A DNA stretch of 64,000 bases. Origin: Methanocella_A sp049676595 (GTDB lineage Archaea; Halobacteriota; Methanocellia; Methanocellales; Methanocellaceae). The DNA lies in contig NZ_CP187259.1 in NCBI RefSeq assembly GCF_049676595.1, forward strand, positions 2,914,001-2,978,000. The letters are read 5' to 3'. Positions 8,932 to 16,348 of this stretch are shown here, piece by piece (the stretch's first letter is position 1; each line of letters begins with the position of its first letter). A model generated the notes under the pieces. The model was not told the origin of the DNA, ran no database searches, and was given only the letters and a program-made list of their open reading frames with translations. The translations under genes and the position numbers were made by a program.

Positions 8932-8970
8932 AAAAGGCGAACAAGGCGAAAAGATTAATACAACACAGCA

Positions 8971-8990
8971 CCAGCACAGCGCAGCGTTCG
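8971..8990. repeat. Solitary terminal repeat of the GCTGCGCTGTG family
   Basis: CCAGCACAGCGCAGCGTTCG is a one-mismatch copy of the 20-bp end that bounds the elements at 44708-44880 and 48923-49087. Here it stands without a partner, apart from the nearby right end at 8871-8890. Confidence 0.6.
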
Positions 8991-9024
8991 ACTATGTTTT
9001 TCACCCCTTAGCCCCAGCCTTATA

Positions 9025-9858
9025 TTACTTCACATCGCCCTGTATCGTGATCGTCTTCTCGCTGACCGGGATCTTCTTCGCCGACCGCTCCAGCGCCTTG
9101 TCCACAACGCTGCGCACGCCGCCGCAGCAGGGGACTTCCATGCGGGCGACGGTGATCGATTTGATCGTGTGTCTCGTGAAGATCTCCGCCAGCTTGGTGG
9201 CATAGCCTTCGAGGTCAGTATCAAGCTTCGGGCAAAAGATGATGACGATCTTGTCCCGGAGTAACTCAGTGTGGAAGCCCGCATAGGCGAATGGGACGCA
9301 GTCCGCTGAAATGAGCAGGTCGGCATCGTCGAAGTAGGGGGCTGCCGCATTGAGGAGCTTGAGCTGCACAGGCCACTGCCTGAGCTCGGATTCGGCCTTT
9401 TCAGCGGGCTTTTGGCCGGGAGCAGGGCGGTTTCGAGGAATGCTCTTCATCATCGACCCGGGGCAGCCGGCGTGGGGCGCATGGGTTAAGCCACCGGACT
9501 GTCCAGTGCCGGGAACGTTGATCTTATGCTCCTTCAGGTATTCCACCGCCTGTTTATACAGATCAGTCTGCCCGTGGTGGGCGAGGTGCTCCAGGTGGGC
9601 TTTGATGACAGACGGGCCCTGTCTGACGATGTTTTCCATGACCTTCTTTTCATCGTATGCTTCGGCTTCCCGCTCGACCACGCAGATAGCGCCCTCGGGG
9701 CAGGTCCCGATACATGCGCCGAGGCCGTCGCAGAATAAATCGCTGATTAGCCGCGCCTTACCGTCGATGATCTGGATGGCTCCCTCCGGGCAGCATGGAA
9801 CGCACTGTCCGCAGCCGGTGCACTTGTCTTCGTCGATCTCGATAATCTTCCGTTTCAT
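9025..9858 (-). CDS. Two-[4Fe-4S] ferredoxin-domain protein with a redox-type C-terminal domain
   Basis: The N-terminal 60 residues hold two cluster motifs: CTGCGQCVPCCPEGA, and CDGLGACIGTCPEGA in which the first cysteine is spaced CxxxxxC. A linker rich in His/Gly/Pro (GLTHAPHAGCPGSMM) follows. The C-terminal domain of about 130 aa has alternating beta/alpha pattern and two further Cys-containing spots (SADCVPFAYAG and EVPCCGGVRS), possibly metal or thiol sites. It is probably a soluble electron carrier or redox sensor with an unknown partner. ATG 9858 (MKRKIIEID) was chosen because the conserved ferredoxin fold begins there; a TTG four codons upstream is possible. The gene stands alone, between two palindromic repeat loci. 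Confidence 0.8.
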   Translation of the reverse strand: MKRKIIEIDEDKCTGCGQCVPCCPEGAIQIIDGKARLISDLFCDGLGACIGTCPEGAICVVEREAEAYDEKKVMENIVRQGPSVIKAHLEHLAHHGQTDLYKQAVEYLKEHKINVPGTGQSGGLTHAPHAGCPGSMMKSIPRNRPAPGQKPAEKAESELRQWPVQLKLLNAAAPYFDDADLLISADCVPFAYAGFHTELLRDKIVIIFCPKLDTDLEGYATKLAEIFTRHTIKSITVARMEVPCCGGVRSVVDKALERSAKKIPVSEKTITIQGDVK

Positions 9859-9943
9859 AAAAACGCTCAATTAAGTTCGTAAGCATGCGAACTCATAAAG
9901 CTTCCGGTGAAATATTATGGTTAATCACAGACAGTTTAGGACA

Positions 9944-10081
9944 GTCAGGTACCGTTTACACGAAGTACGCGAGGTACGCGAAGTACACGAAGTTTTACTA
10001 TAAGATCATTTTACAGCATGCCGGTATTATCAAACTTTGAGTACTTCGCGTACTTAGCGTACTTCGTGTAAATGGTACGGG
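9944..10081. repeat. GAAGTAC-word palindromic element (copy 2, solo)
   Basis: This is a free-standing copy of the element nested at 8506-8645, with the same GTCAGGTACCGTTTACACGA start, GAAGTACGCG words, a central ATAAGATC segment and the AAATGGTACGGG end. A partial right-end duplicate (ACTTCGTGTAAACGCTGCGG) follows at 10112-10131. It fills the gap between the ferredoxin-type gene and the fasciclin gene; I see no gene in 9859-10194. Confidence 0.8.
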
Positions 10082-10194
10082 AACTCGTGCAAAACGATTC
10101 AGTAAGGACTATACTTCGTGTAAACGCTGCGGGCACCCGTACAAAAGGCTTCAGGCATAACAAAAAAAAATTGATGAAAGCCAGGCTCCCCTTT

Positions 10195-10800
10195 TCACCG
10201 GTTTACCGGCATGGTACTCTGCGGCATCATGCCCATTTGCGTCATCATTCCGCCGATCGATGAGGGAATTTTGTCCATCACGTAGACAATGCCGTTGTTG
10301 GTCTCGACGGCCTTGAGGAGAGTGGCGTCGTCCACCATAGTCTTCCCATCGGCCCTGCTGACTTTCAGCGGAATTCCGTTCAGGGTGGTGAGCATCTTGC
10401 CGTCCGTCAACTCGTCGGGCGTAACCATCCGGCTAACCAGGTGGCCGTTGACAAATTCCTGGGCTACCTGCTTATTGTTCAGCTTTTCCTTCATCGCATT
10501 TTTCATGTCAGGGCTCGTGGCATTCAGGGCCGTGTCAGAGGCGACGAAGAGCGTGTATTTGCCTCCGGGCATCATCATGCCTTCCAGCCCTGCCGCCTTC
10601 ATCGTTGCAGCTGCAATGCTAATGTCTTTTGTATCCAGCATTGCTGGCAGCATATCTTTATCAGATCGCTCGACAGGTACCATAGCGCTGGCTTTAGTAT
10701 TGCCAGACACTACCTGCGTCTGCGCCAGCGCCGGGGTCACTATGGCCAGCAAGAGCGCTGAGATAATCAGCATACTTGTGACTGTTTTCAATTTGTCCAT
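10195..10800 (-). CDS. Secreted fasciclin (FAS1) domain protein
   Basis: This 201-aa protein has a signal peptide, MDKLKTVTSMLIISALLLAI up to the cleavage site near PALAQ. It contains one FAS1 domain: DISIAAATMKAAGLEGMM, the H1-like motif KYTLFVASDTALNA, and the H2-like end NGIVYVMDKIPSS. FAS1 domains mediate adhesion or surface binding. ATG 10800 was chosen over longer in-frame starts because GGTGGT lies just upstream and it opens directly into the signal peptide. The C-terminal tail is Met-rich (GGMMTQMGMMPQSTM), which could bind copper or another soft metal; this is speculative. A second fasciclin gene lies at 37213-37713. Confidence 0.85.
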   Translation of the reverse strand: MDKLKTVTSMLIISALLLAIVTPALAQTQVVSGNTKASAMVPVERSDKDMLPAMLDTKDISIAAATMKAAGLEGMMMPGGKYTLFVASDTALNATSPDMKNAMKEKLNNKQVAQEFVNGHLVSRMVTPDELTDGKMLTTLNGIPLKVSRADGKTMVDDATLLKAVETNNGIVYVMDKIPSSIGGMMTQMGMMPQSTMPVNR

Positions 10801-11241
10801 CCATACCACCGATCTATCTGGGATGCATGGTAAATTGATAGATTTAACAAGTTTTTCCCACGGGCGACCTGAAACTATCATAATCTCAACATAATCTGTG
10901 CTACAGCCTGATTTTTCTTGACTAAGTAATATTCAGAATCCGAGCGATATTTAGGGTTAGACAATAACACCGATATCCCATCACACGAATTGATAAACAA
11001 TCCATAGTAGCTGACTAAAGTTGACCAGCTATATCACAATAATAAAATACTCCTATGAAAATTATATTGGAATGATTTTTAATAATTACACAAACCCATT
11101 ATATATTGAAGGTGGAATATTAATTAATCGTGATATTCTAAATAGTGTATTTCTTAGCCTTGTTCGGATAAGTATCGACTATCCCAATAGCACTTACAAG
11201 GTCACAAATAGCAGGAGTTTCGAGTATTATTTATGGTGATA
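10801..11241. other. Intergenic region, turns AT-rich near 10,900
   Basis: The part next to the fasciclin start holds its promoter region. From about 10,900 the base composition shifts sharply to AT-rich, marking the left edge of an island that runs to about 13,540. A 72-codon open frame on the plus strand (11021-11239) has no ribosome site or recognisable domain, and I do not call it. Confidence 0.5.
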
Positions 11242-12408
11242 CTATCGAGGATTTTTGTTATCAATTAAAAATTCCCTGAATAGAGAGTGGAATATCTGGT
11301 ATTTACCGCGCTCTAGTTTATCTATCACACCTTTCCTTAATAATTCCTGAATATATGGGGACATAATATTCTTTGATTTATGCGTATACTCAAGAGATTG
11401 TGCAAAGGAAAAATCTTGACTTGGAGATTTGATCGCAATTAGTGTTATGATCTCCTTTGCTTTTGGAGTAAGAGGGTGGTACATAGGTTTAAAGAAATCT
11501 TCGGCTAAACGAGATTTGATTTTGGGTCTAGATCTAATGATTAGATCCATTGAGATATGATCCTCGTCATCATTCATCGAGTCAAATATCAAATAGCTCA
11601 TAGCTACTAAAACATATGGGTGCCCTTCACTTTTCTCAGCAATATATGTAATAGCATCTTCATCGATACCAACGTTTACAGAATCTAGTTTTTTTACGAG
11701 ATATTGACGAATTTCATCCTTTGAAAAAGGTTTAAGTCTAAAACAGGGGAAAAATCGATTTAGCGGGGAAAAGGACTCTGACATTTGATCAGGGAAATTA
11801 AGCTTTCCAGCTAGAACAACCATATAGTTAGAATCGGTGGATATTCTTTGGAATACCTCCCTGAGAAACGTTAATGCTCCAACCAAATTGTCGCGCTCTA
11901 AAGATTCAGCTTCATCAAATAAGATAACACAAGCACAATATTCAGTTTTTATTTCATCCCATAATTTTAATAAACGATCACGTAATAAATCTTGTACGAT
12001 ATCTTCTTGTTCTTTAACTGGCGCAGACTCTCTCCAAACGATATAAGGCGTTAAAGTTTCAGTCCATTCCTGTTCAAGCTTTTGTTTCAATTCAACCGAT
12101 CGTCTGCTAAGAAGTTCCCGTTTAAGATTGGATGAAATATAATTGGTAAGTTCCAGTATATTTTTTAAGTTCCCTTCATAGTTTGATATCCGTAGAGTTA
12201 AACAATTATTGTTTTTTGCAATATTTTCGAATTTAATTAGAATCGATGTTTTACCCGTGCCCCTGTTACCGCTTATAGACATATTCATCGGCGAACCATG
12301 CATTGTCTGACTAAGGTTTTTTTCGAATTCCAAAATTTCGGGTTCTCTACCAACGAAAAAGTCCGGCCTAGCTGGAGTTTGCGGGTTAAACGGATTATAA
12401 CGAATCAC
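11242..12408 (-). CDS. Archaeal STAND/AAA-type P-loop ATPase
   Basis: This 388-aa ATPase starts with the family signature NPFNPQTPARPDFFVGRE (the FVGRE box). It continues with Walker A GNRGTGKTS near residue 47, Walker B CVILFDEAESL near residue 165, a sensor-1-like stretch (YMVVLAGKLNFP), an LKPFSKDEI helix and a C-terminal winged-helix region. The group (COG1672-like) includes archaeal ATPases in mobile or defence-related neighbourhoods; molecular roles are mostly unknown. The gene is strongly AT-rich and uses AAT/ATA/AGA codons unlike its surroundings, which points to acquisition by transfer. It is divergent from a membrane protein across a 24-bp perfect palindrome, so the two probably form one functional unit. 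Confidence 0.85.
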   Translation of the reverse strand: MIRYNPFNPQTPARPDFFVGREPEILEFEKNLSQTMHGSPMNMSISGNRGTGKTSILIKFENIAKNNNCLTLRISNYEGNLKNILELTNYISSNLKRELLSRRSVELKQKLEQEWTETLTPYIVWRESAPVKEQEDIVQDLLRDRLLKLWDEIKTEYCACVILFDEAESLERDNLVGALTFLREVFQRISTDSNYMVVLAGKLNFPDQMSESFSPLNRFFPCFRLKPFSKDEIRQYLVKKLDSVNVGIDEDAITYIAEKSEGHPYVLVAMSYLIFDSMNDDEDHISMDLIIRSRPKIKSRLAEDFFKPMYHPLTPKAKEIITLIAIKSPSQDFSFAQSLEYTHKSKNIMSPYIQELLRKGVIDKLERGKYQIFHSLFREFLIDNKNPR

Positions 12409-12410
12409 AA

Positions 12411-12488
12411 TAGATAAAAAGTATAACGAGTATAAATAAGTATTGTGAGTATTACATATTCAAATATACTCGTTATACTTTTTATCTA
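12411..12488. promoter_or_regulatory. 24-bp perfect inverted repeat between divergent genes
   Basis: The arm at 12411-12434 (TAGATAAAAAGTATAACGAG plus TATA) is exactly complementary to 12465-12488, with a 30-bp AT-rich spacer. The left arm begins two bases beyond the ATPase start codon, and the right arm ends 50 bp before the membrane-protein gene. It could be a shared operator, a transcript hairpin or a remnant of the insertion event. Confidence 0.75.
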
Positions 12489-12537
12489 ATGACCAATTTC
12501 AAAAACTTTAAGTTACTATCAGTATTCACAATAACTT

Positions 12538-13218
12538 ATGCTTATGCAGCAAGCTACATCAGTTCCTTTAGCTCAAAACAACTCCACCTTAGAATTATTG
12601 CTTAATATCAATACATATCAGCAATCACCCTTTCTACCTGATCGGTTAGCAGATAATTACATGACAATAGCATCAGTAATAATCAGCCTTTTCGCATTTG
12701 TAATAGTAATTTACCAGATAAGACAGACCAAACGGGCAATAGCGTTAACTCAAATATCGTTAGATATGACGAAACAATCTATCGAATTAAACCAAAAAAC
12801 AATGGATGTAGCTAAAGAAGAAATTAATAGTAGACTAAGGCCGTTTTTAGGTTTTTCCGTTCCACACGTACAACTTGAAAAAAATAAAACCATAATTGTC
12901 AATGAGATTACCAATTATGGCAACTACCCAGCCACAAACGCAAGAATAAGAGCAAAGCAAGATACATCAAAAATTGACGTTACACTACAATTAGAAGATG
13001 ATACTCCATATGTAATAATTATGCCAAATCAGAATCACAAAGGACAAATGGTTGTTAATACAAATTTAGATATGGTAATTAATGAAAGTAATGAGTATTA
13101 CCTACTACTTTCTGTATCATACCATAATGATAGAACTAATAAAACCCATATCACTAACACCTTATTTAAATATAATCTAAGAGATAAGTTCGTAATGATA
13201 GATAGTTTTGTTACATAA
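12538..13218 (+). CDS. Single-pass membrane protein with coiled coil and beta-rich domain, function unknown
   Basis: This 226-aa protein is not assigned to a named family. A short N-terminal part precedes one transmembrane segment (IASVIISLFAFVIVIYQI, residues about 43-60). A heptad-like coiled coil follows (ALTQISLDMTKQSIELNQKT), then a conserved-looking RLRPFLGFS junction and a beta-sandwich-like domain with NYGNYPATNARI, typical of membrane proteins that carry an extended sandwich domain. ATG 12661 (MTIASV) is an alternative start that opens directly into the membrane segment. It is AT-rich like the divergent ATPase gene and shares the palindromic intergenic region. I infer a two-component module of ATPase and membrane effector, possibly defensive; nothing in the sequence proves this. 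Confidence 0.65.
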   Translation: MLMQQATSVPLAQNNSTLELLLNINTYQQSPFLPDRLADNYMTIASVIISLFAFVIVIYQIRQTKRAIALTQISLDMTKQSIELNQKTMDVAKEEINSRLRPFLGFSVPHVQLEKNKTIIVNEITNYGNYPATNARIRAKQDTSKIDVTLQLEDDTPYVIIMPNQNHKGQMVVNTNLDMVINESNEYYLLLSVSYHNDRTNKTHITNTLFKYNLRDKFVMIDSFVT

Positions 13219-13541
13219 TTATTTGTATCATTAAATTGCAAATCAATGTACTGTCAGTGGCCGTCTTATTATACGTCAACTTTTTCCCATTTTATGAGTT
13301 GATTAACGGGCGCTTATCTACAAAGTAGTTGACAATTGGTTCAAATATTATCAACAAACCAACACCACAATTTAGGATAAATAGAACTTTTCCTGAAAAT
13401 GTAAACATATTTCAGTTTTATACTGTATATCAGGCAATATTCGAGTAGCAAGGCTGTTGAAATAATTTTGAACCTTACAAGTGAATAGTATAACATAACT
13501 GGAAATTAGATTTAAAATTTATTGCCCTTAGGATACAACTC
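13219..13541. other. AT-rich intergenic region, right edge of island
   Basis: I see no open frame with a start signal, no tRNA-like fold and no direct repeat matching the left edge. Composition returns to GC-rich at about 13,540, where the EFR1 gene ends. Confidence 0.5.
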
Positions 13542-14324
13542 CTATTTTTCTATAATATCCTTCACACTGATCGCCGGGTGATGGTACCTTGCGATGTCAG
13601 CAGACTTCCCGCCGATCTCGACCGCTTGTCGAGGACACCAGTGGAAGCAGGCCAGGCAGTGTGTACAGTTCGAGCCCCAGGTGACCTTTTTATCAGCCAG
13701 GGTCACGTTGTTGACCGGGCACAACTTCGTGCAGGTGCCACAGCCGCTACACTTGTCCGTGGTGTGGTACCGCCGGGGGAGCCGGTAGATTTTCTCTGCA
13801 AAAGTGCTCGACAGGCTGCCGAGGGCGCGCCACTTTAAAGCGTTCTCCTTTGAGACAACTTGTTCCTTCTTCTGCAGCGCTTCGATGATCTTAGCGAGCT
13901 CGGCATCTGCCGCTTTAAGCACCTGTTCCCGCTTCTCCGCAGGGGTGACAAGGTTGATCCAGATATAAGCGTTGTCTGGCATGATCAGGCTGAAGCCGGC
14001 CGACAGGTGGCTGCCGTTTGCCCTGAGAAGCTTGTCCAGTTCATGATTAGAGGCCCCAGCTTCGCCACCGACGGTGACGATGCTGAAAACGTAAGCTTCA
14101 GGGCTGAGCTTCAGCTTTTTGACGTAGTTCTGGACGATGACCGGCATGTTCCCGTAGAAGACCGGGAATACGAACCCCACAGTATCGCTGTTATCTTCAA
14201 TTGCCTGTTCACTATCAGGCTTCGCCATATTGACGAGCTTGCAGTCGCCGAGCTTTTGAGCAACAGCCCTCGCCACGTAGAGCGAGTTCCCGGTGCCGGT
14301 AAAATAATAGATAGTTCCAGCCAT
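13542..14324 (-). CDS. EFR1-family flavodoxin/ferredoxin fusion protein
   Basis: This 260-aa protein starts with a flavodoxin-like FMN-binding loop, IYYFTGTGNSLYVARAVA, and a Rossmann-like flavodoxin domain (FVFPVFYGNMPVIVQNYV; IVTVGGEAGAS). After residue 185 it has two [4Fe-4S] motifs, CSGCGTCTKLCPVNNV and CTHCLACFHWCPRQAVE. EFR1 proteins are cytoplasmic electron carriers, but their partners are not defined. The gene starts one codon after the arsR-type regulator and is surely co-transcribed with it, which suggests regulation by metal, thiol or redox state. Confidence 0.88.
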   Translation of the reverse strand: MAGTIYYFTGTGNSLYVARAVAQKLGDCKLVNMAKPDSEQAIEDNSDTVGFVFPVFYGNMPVIVQNYVKKLKLSPEAYVFSIVTVGGEAGASNHELDKLLRANGSHLSAGFSLIMPDNAYIWINLVTPAEKREQVLKAADAELAKIIEALQKKEQVVSKENALKWRALGSLSSTFAEKIYRLPRRYHTTDKCSGCGTCTKLCPVNNVTLADKKVTWGSNCTHCLACFHWCPRQAVEIGGKSADIARYHHPAISVKDIIEK

Positions 14325-14327
14325 GCT

Positions 14328-14666
14328 TTAGACCCCCTTTTCCAGCAGGTCGCACTTCCGCATCACGCTCGTAAACAGGAGATCGATATTCGCCTTGTAC
14401 CGGACCATTGCCTCCCGGTCGAACGTGTAGTAGATGTGGTTGCCGTCCTTTTCAGACTTCACGATTCCGGCGTACTTCAAGGTGCTCAGGTGCCTGGAAA
14501 CGGCCGGCTGGGAGATCCCCAGCTGCTCCGCCAGCTCAGTGACACATATCCGCTCCTTGCCGTCCGAAGCCAGGAGGTAGATCAGGTACATCCGGTTAGC
14601 GTCGCCGAGGGCTTTGAAGACTTCCGCCATCTGTTTCGACAGCTCGCACGTAGAATCGCAGTCCAT
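14328..14666 (-). CDS. ArsR-family winged-helix regulator
   Basis: This 112-aa protein has the ArsR/SmtB fold: MAEVFKALGDANRMYLIYLL, helix-turn-helix ICVTELAEQLGISQPAVSRHLSTLKYAGIV and a beta-wing (KSEKDGNHIYYTFD). Cysteines sit at positions 3, 7 and 39 (CDSTC near the N-terminus and RICVTEL in helix 3), compatible with metal or thiol sensing, and CDLL lies near the C-terminus. It heads an operon with the EFR1 flavodoxin/ferredoxin gene. A perfect inverted repeat lies immediately upstream of its start codon, so autorepression is likely. Confidence 0.9.
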   Translation of the reverse strand: MDCDSTCELSKQMAEVFKALGDANRMYLIYLLASDGKERICVTELAEQLGISQPAVSRHLSTLKYAGIVKSEKDGNHIYYTFDREAMVRYKANIDLLFTSVMRKCDLLEKGV

Positions 14667-14669
14667 AGT

Positions 14670-14701
14670 ATAACAATATAGCTATATGCGTATATTGTTA
14701 T
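14670..14701 (-). promoter_or_regulatory. Palindromic operator/promoter of the arsR-EFR1 operon
   Basis: ATAACAATATA (14670-14680) and TATATTGTTAT (14691-14701) are perfect 11-bp inverted arms around GCTATATGCG. The segment is also the TATA-rich promoter region. It begins 4 bp before the arsR ATG, so a bound ArsR dimer would occlude the TATA box or the transcription start. Confidence 0.75.
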
Positions 14702-15067
14702 GTAGTTTACGGTTGAGGGTGGCTAGACCGGATGACCATAGAAGCTCACACTGAATCCCCGCTGTTCGTTAAGGCCCCTGGTTTGCATGCTGCATCTGTT
14801 CCGGCCAGTACGAGAAGCCTACATTATGCCCCAATTCCAATATCCGACCTTCCTAAATTACCTTTTTGTAATTCACGCACTATAATTCTATTATTTCGAC
14901 AAAATATTTTTAATATAGCCTGTTTAAATGGTCAGTATACTCAACCGTACGTAAAATAACCCTGCGAGCCGGTATGGGGGTGCCAGACAGAGACTGATAG
15001 ACAGATGTTGTCTGGACGGGGAAGATAAAAATCCGGCCCCGCAGGACCAATTCAGGGTGGGACCGTT
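14702..15067. other. Intergenic region before the chemotaxis operon
   Basis: The left half is AT-rich (AAAATATTTTTAATATAGCC near 14,900). A hairpin-like inverted repeat, CCAGACA/TGTCTGG, lies at 14983-15015. A TATA-like GATAAAAATC at about 15023-15032 is followed by GGGTGGG, the ribosome site for cheF. A 75-codon open frame at 14732-14959 has no coding character. Confidence 0.5.
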
Positions 15068-15961
15068 ATGGAAAATGAAACAGTGCTGGCTAAGACGAAC
15101 GTGGACTTCATGTTTCCCCCAAAGCCCGAAGGGCCGTTCGACGAGAGAGCCTGGGTTAAAAATGGCCTGCTGACCATCACTAACCTGTACTTCAGACTCA
15201 GCACAGCGACTGCAACGCAGGCGATTCCGCTGAAGGGCCTGGAAGACGTGGATATGAGGATAGCCGGAGAAAGGAGTATGCTCGTCATGACACGGTACGA
15301 CGAGGGAAACTTCAAGTCGTATGCCATCTCCGCATCCCCTAAGGCTCTGGAGACGCTGCGAAAGTTTTTCATCCAGTTCATCTCCGACGCGTTCAAGACG
15401 AGTATCTATTTTATCTCTCCCGCGAGCCGGGGAGGCGTGGTCCTGACCAACGTGGCCTGGGATAAAGGGCTGCTGCTGGCCACCCAGAAGTCGATCTGGT
15501 TCATGTCCAAGGACAAGCAGATCCGGGTCGGGCTGGACAGCATCACCAAGATCAAGCGCGAGGCCAGGAAGATGGGCGGCAAGGACCGCTACGTGCTATC
15601 TGTCGACTACTTCGAGAAGAACGAGTCGCTCAGTAGCCTCGTGCTGTGCCCGGATAACACCATGGATTTGCTCGAGAGGTACCTCACTGACCTGATGGAG
15701 AAGTACAACAGCCTGGGAGAAGACCAGAAGCTGACCGACATCGAAGGCCAGGTGGCGACGCTGATTTACAGCGGCGTGGACTCGAACACTATCCAGTCGA
15801 TGCTGAGCATCGACAACAAGACCATGGATCAATATTACGACAAGCTCCTGAAGCTCGGCATGGCGAACGTCGTGCGGGTAAGAAGAGAGCTGGAACTGAC
15901 CCCCAGGGGGGTCAAGTTTGTCACCGACATGATGAGCAATTTTACCACAGAGAAGAAATAG
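15068..15961 (+). CDS. cheF: Archaeal chemotaxis adaptor CheF
   Basis: This 297-aa protein belongs to the CheF-arch family. It has an N-terminal PH-like beta-rich domain (residues 1-190, with KNGLLTITNLYFRLSTATA and SIWFMSKDKQIRVGLDSITKIKREARKMGGKDRY) and a C-terminal winged-helix region (IEGQVATLIYSGVDSNTIQSML through ELTPRGVKFVTDMM). In haloarchaea CheF links CheY/CheC/CheD to the archaellum motor. It is the first gene of the chemotaxis operon, with GGGTGGG before ATG 15068. Its presence implies a motile or archaellated cell, although no archaellum genes are in the window. Confidence 0.9.
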   Translation: MENETVLAKTNVDFMFPPKPEGPFDERAWVKNGLLTITNLYFRLSTATATQAIPLKGLEDVDMRIAGERSMLVMTRYDEGNFKSYAISASPKALETLRKFFIQFISDAFKTSIYFISPASRGGVVLTNVAWDKGLLLATQKSIWFMSKDKQIRVGLDSITKIKREARKMGGKDRYVLSVDYFEKNESLSSLVLCPDNTMDLLERYLTDLMEKYNSLGEDQKLTDIEGQVATLIYSGVDSNTIQSMLSIDNKTMDQYYDKLLKLGMANVVRVRRELELTPRGVKFVTDMMSNFTTEKK

Positions 15962-15972
15962 GAGGCTAAGAC

Positions 15973-16335
15973 TTGGCAAAGATTATGATTGTCGACGACG
16001 CGGCGTTCATGCGAACCCTGCTGAAGAACATCCTGTTCCCGAAGGGCTACGAGATCGCGGGAGAAGCCGACAACGGCGCGGTCGCTGTCGACAAGTACAA
16101 GGAGCTGAAGCCGGACCTCGTGACCATGGACATCGTGATGCCCAACGTGAACGGGATCGAGGCGCTCAAGCAGATCAAGGAATTCGATCCCAATGCAAAG
16201 GTGATCATGTGCACTGCCGTCGGGCAGGAAAACATGGTCCGGGCAGCGATCATGAGCGGCGCGAAAGGCTACATAGTCAAGCCCTTCCAGGCGCCCAAGG
16301 TGCTCGAGGAAGTCCAGAAAGTACTCGGATCATAA
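15973..16335 (+). CDS. cheY: Chemotaxis response regulator CheY
   Basis: This is a single 120-aa receiver domain. The acidic pocket is VDD (residues 7-9), the phospho-acceptor is D53 in TMDIVMPN, the conserved Thr is T81 in CTAVGQ, and the Lys is K103 in IVKPF. It starts at TTG 15973, behind AGGAGGCTAAG. Phosphorylated CheY carries the signal from CheA to the archaellum, in archaea through CheF. It lies 11 bp after cheF and 13 bp before cheB. Confidence 0.95.
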   Translation: MAKIMIVDDAAFMRTLLKNILFPKGYEIAGEADNGAVAVDKYKELKPDLVTMDIVMPNVNGIEALKQIKEFDPNAKVIMCTAVGQENMVRAAIMSGAKGYIVKPFQAPKVLEEVQKVLGS

Positions 16336-16348
16336 GTGAGGTTTTCTC

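Noticed and set aside
11021..11239. Possible small gene in the AT-rich edge
   Set aside because: Chance frame in AT-rich DNA; no ribosome site, no recognisable motif.
14732..14959. 75-codon plus-strand frame before cheF
   Set aside because: No start signal, no coding character; the region seems to be regulatory.
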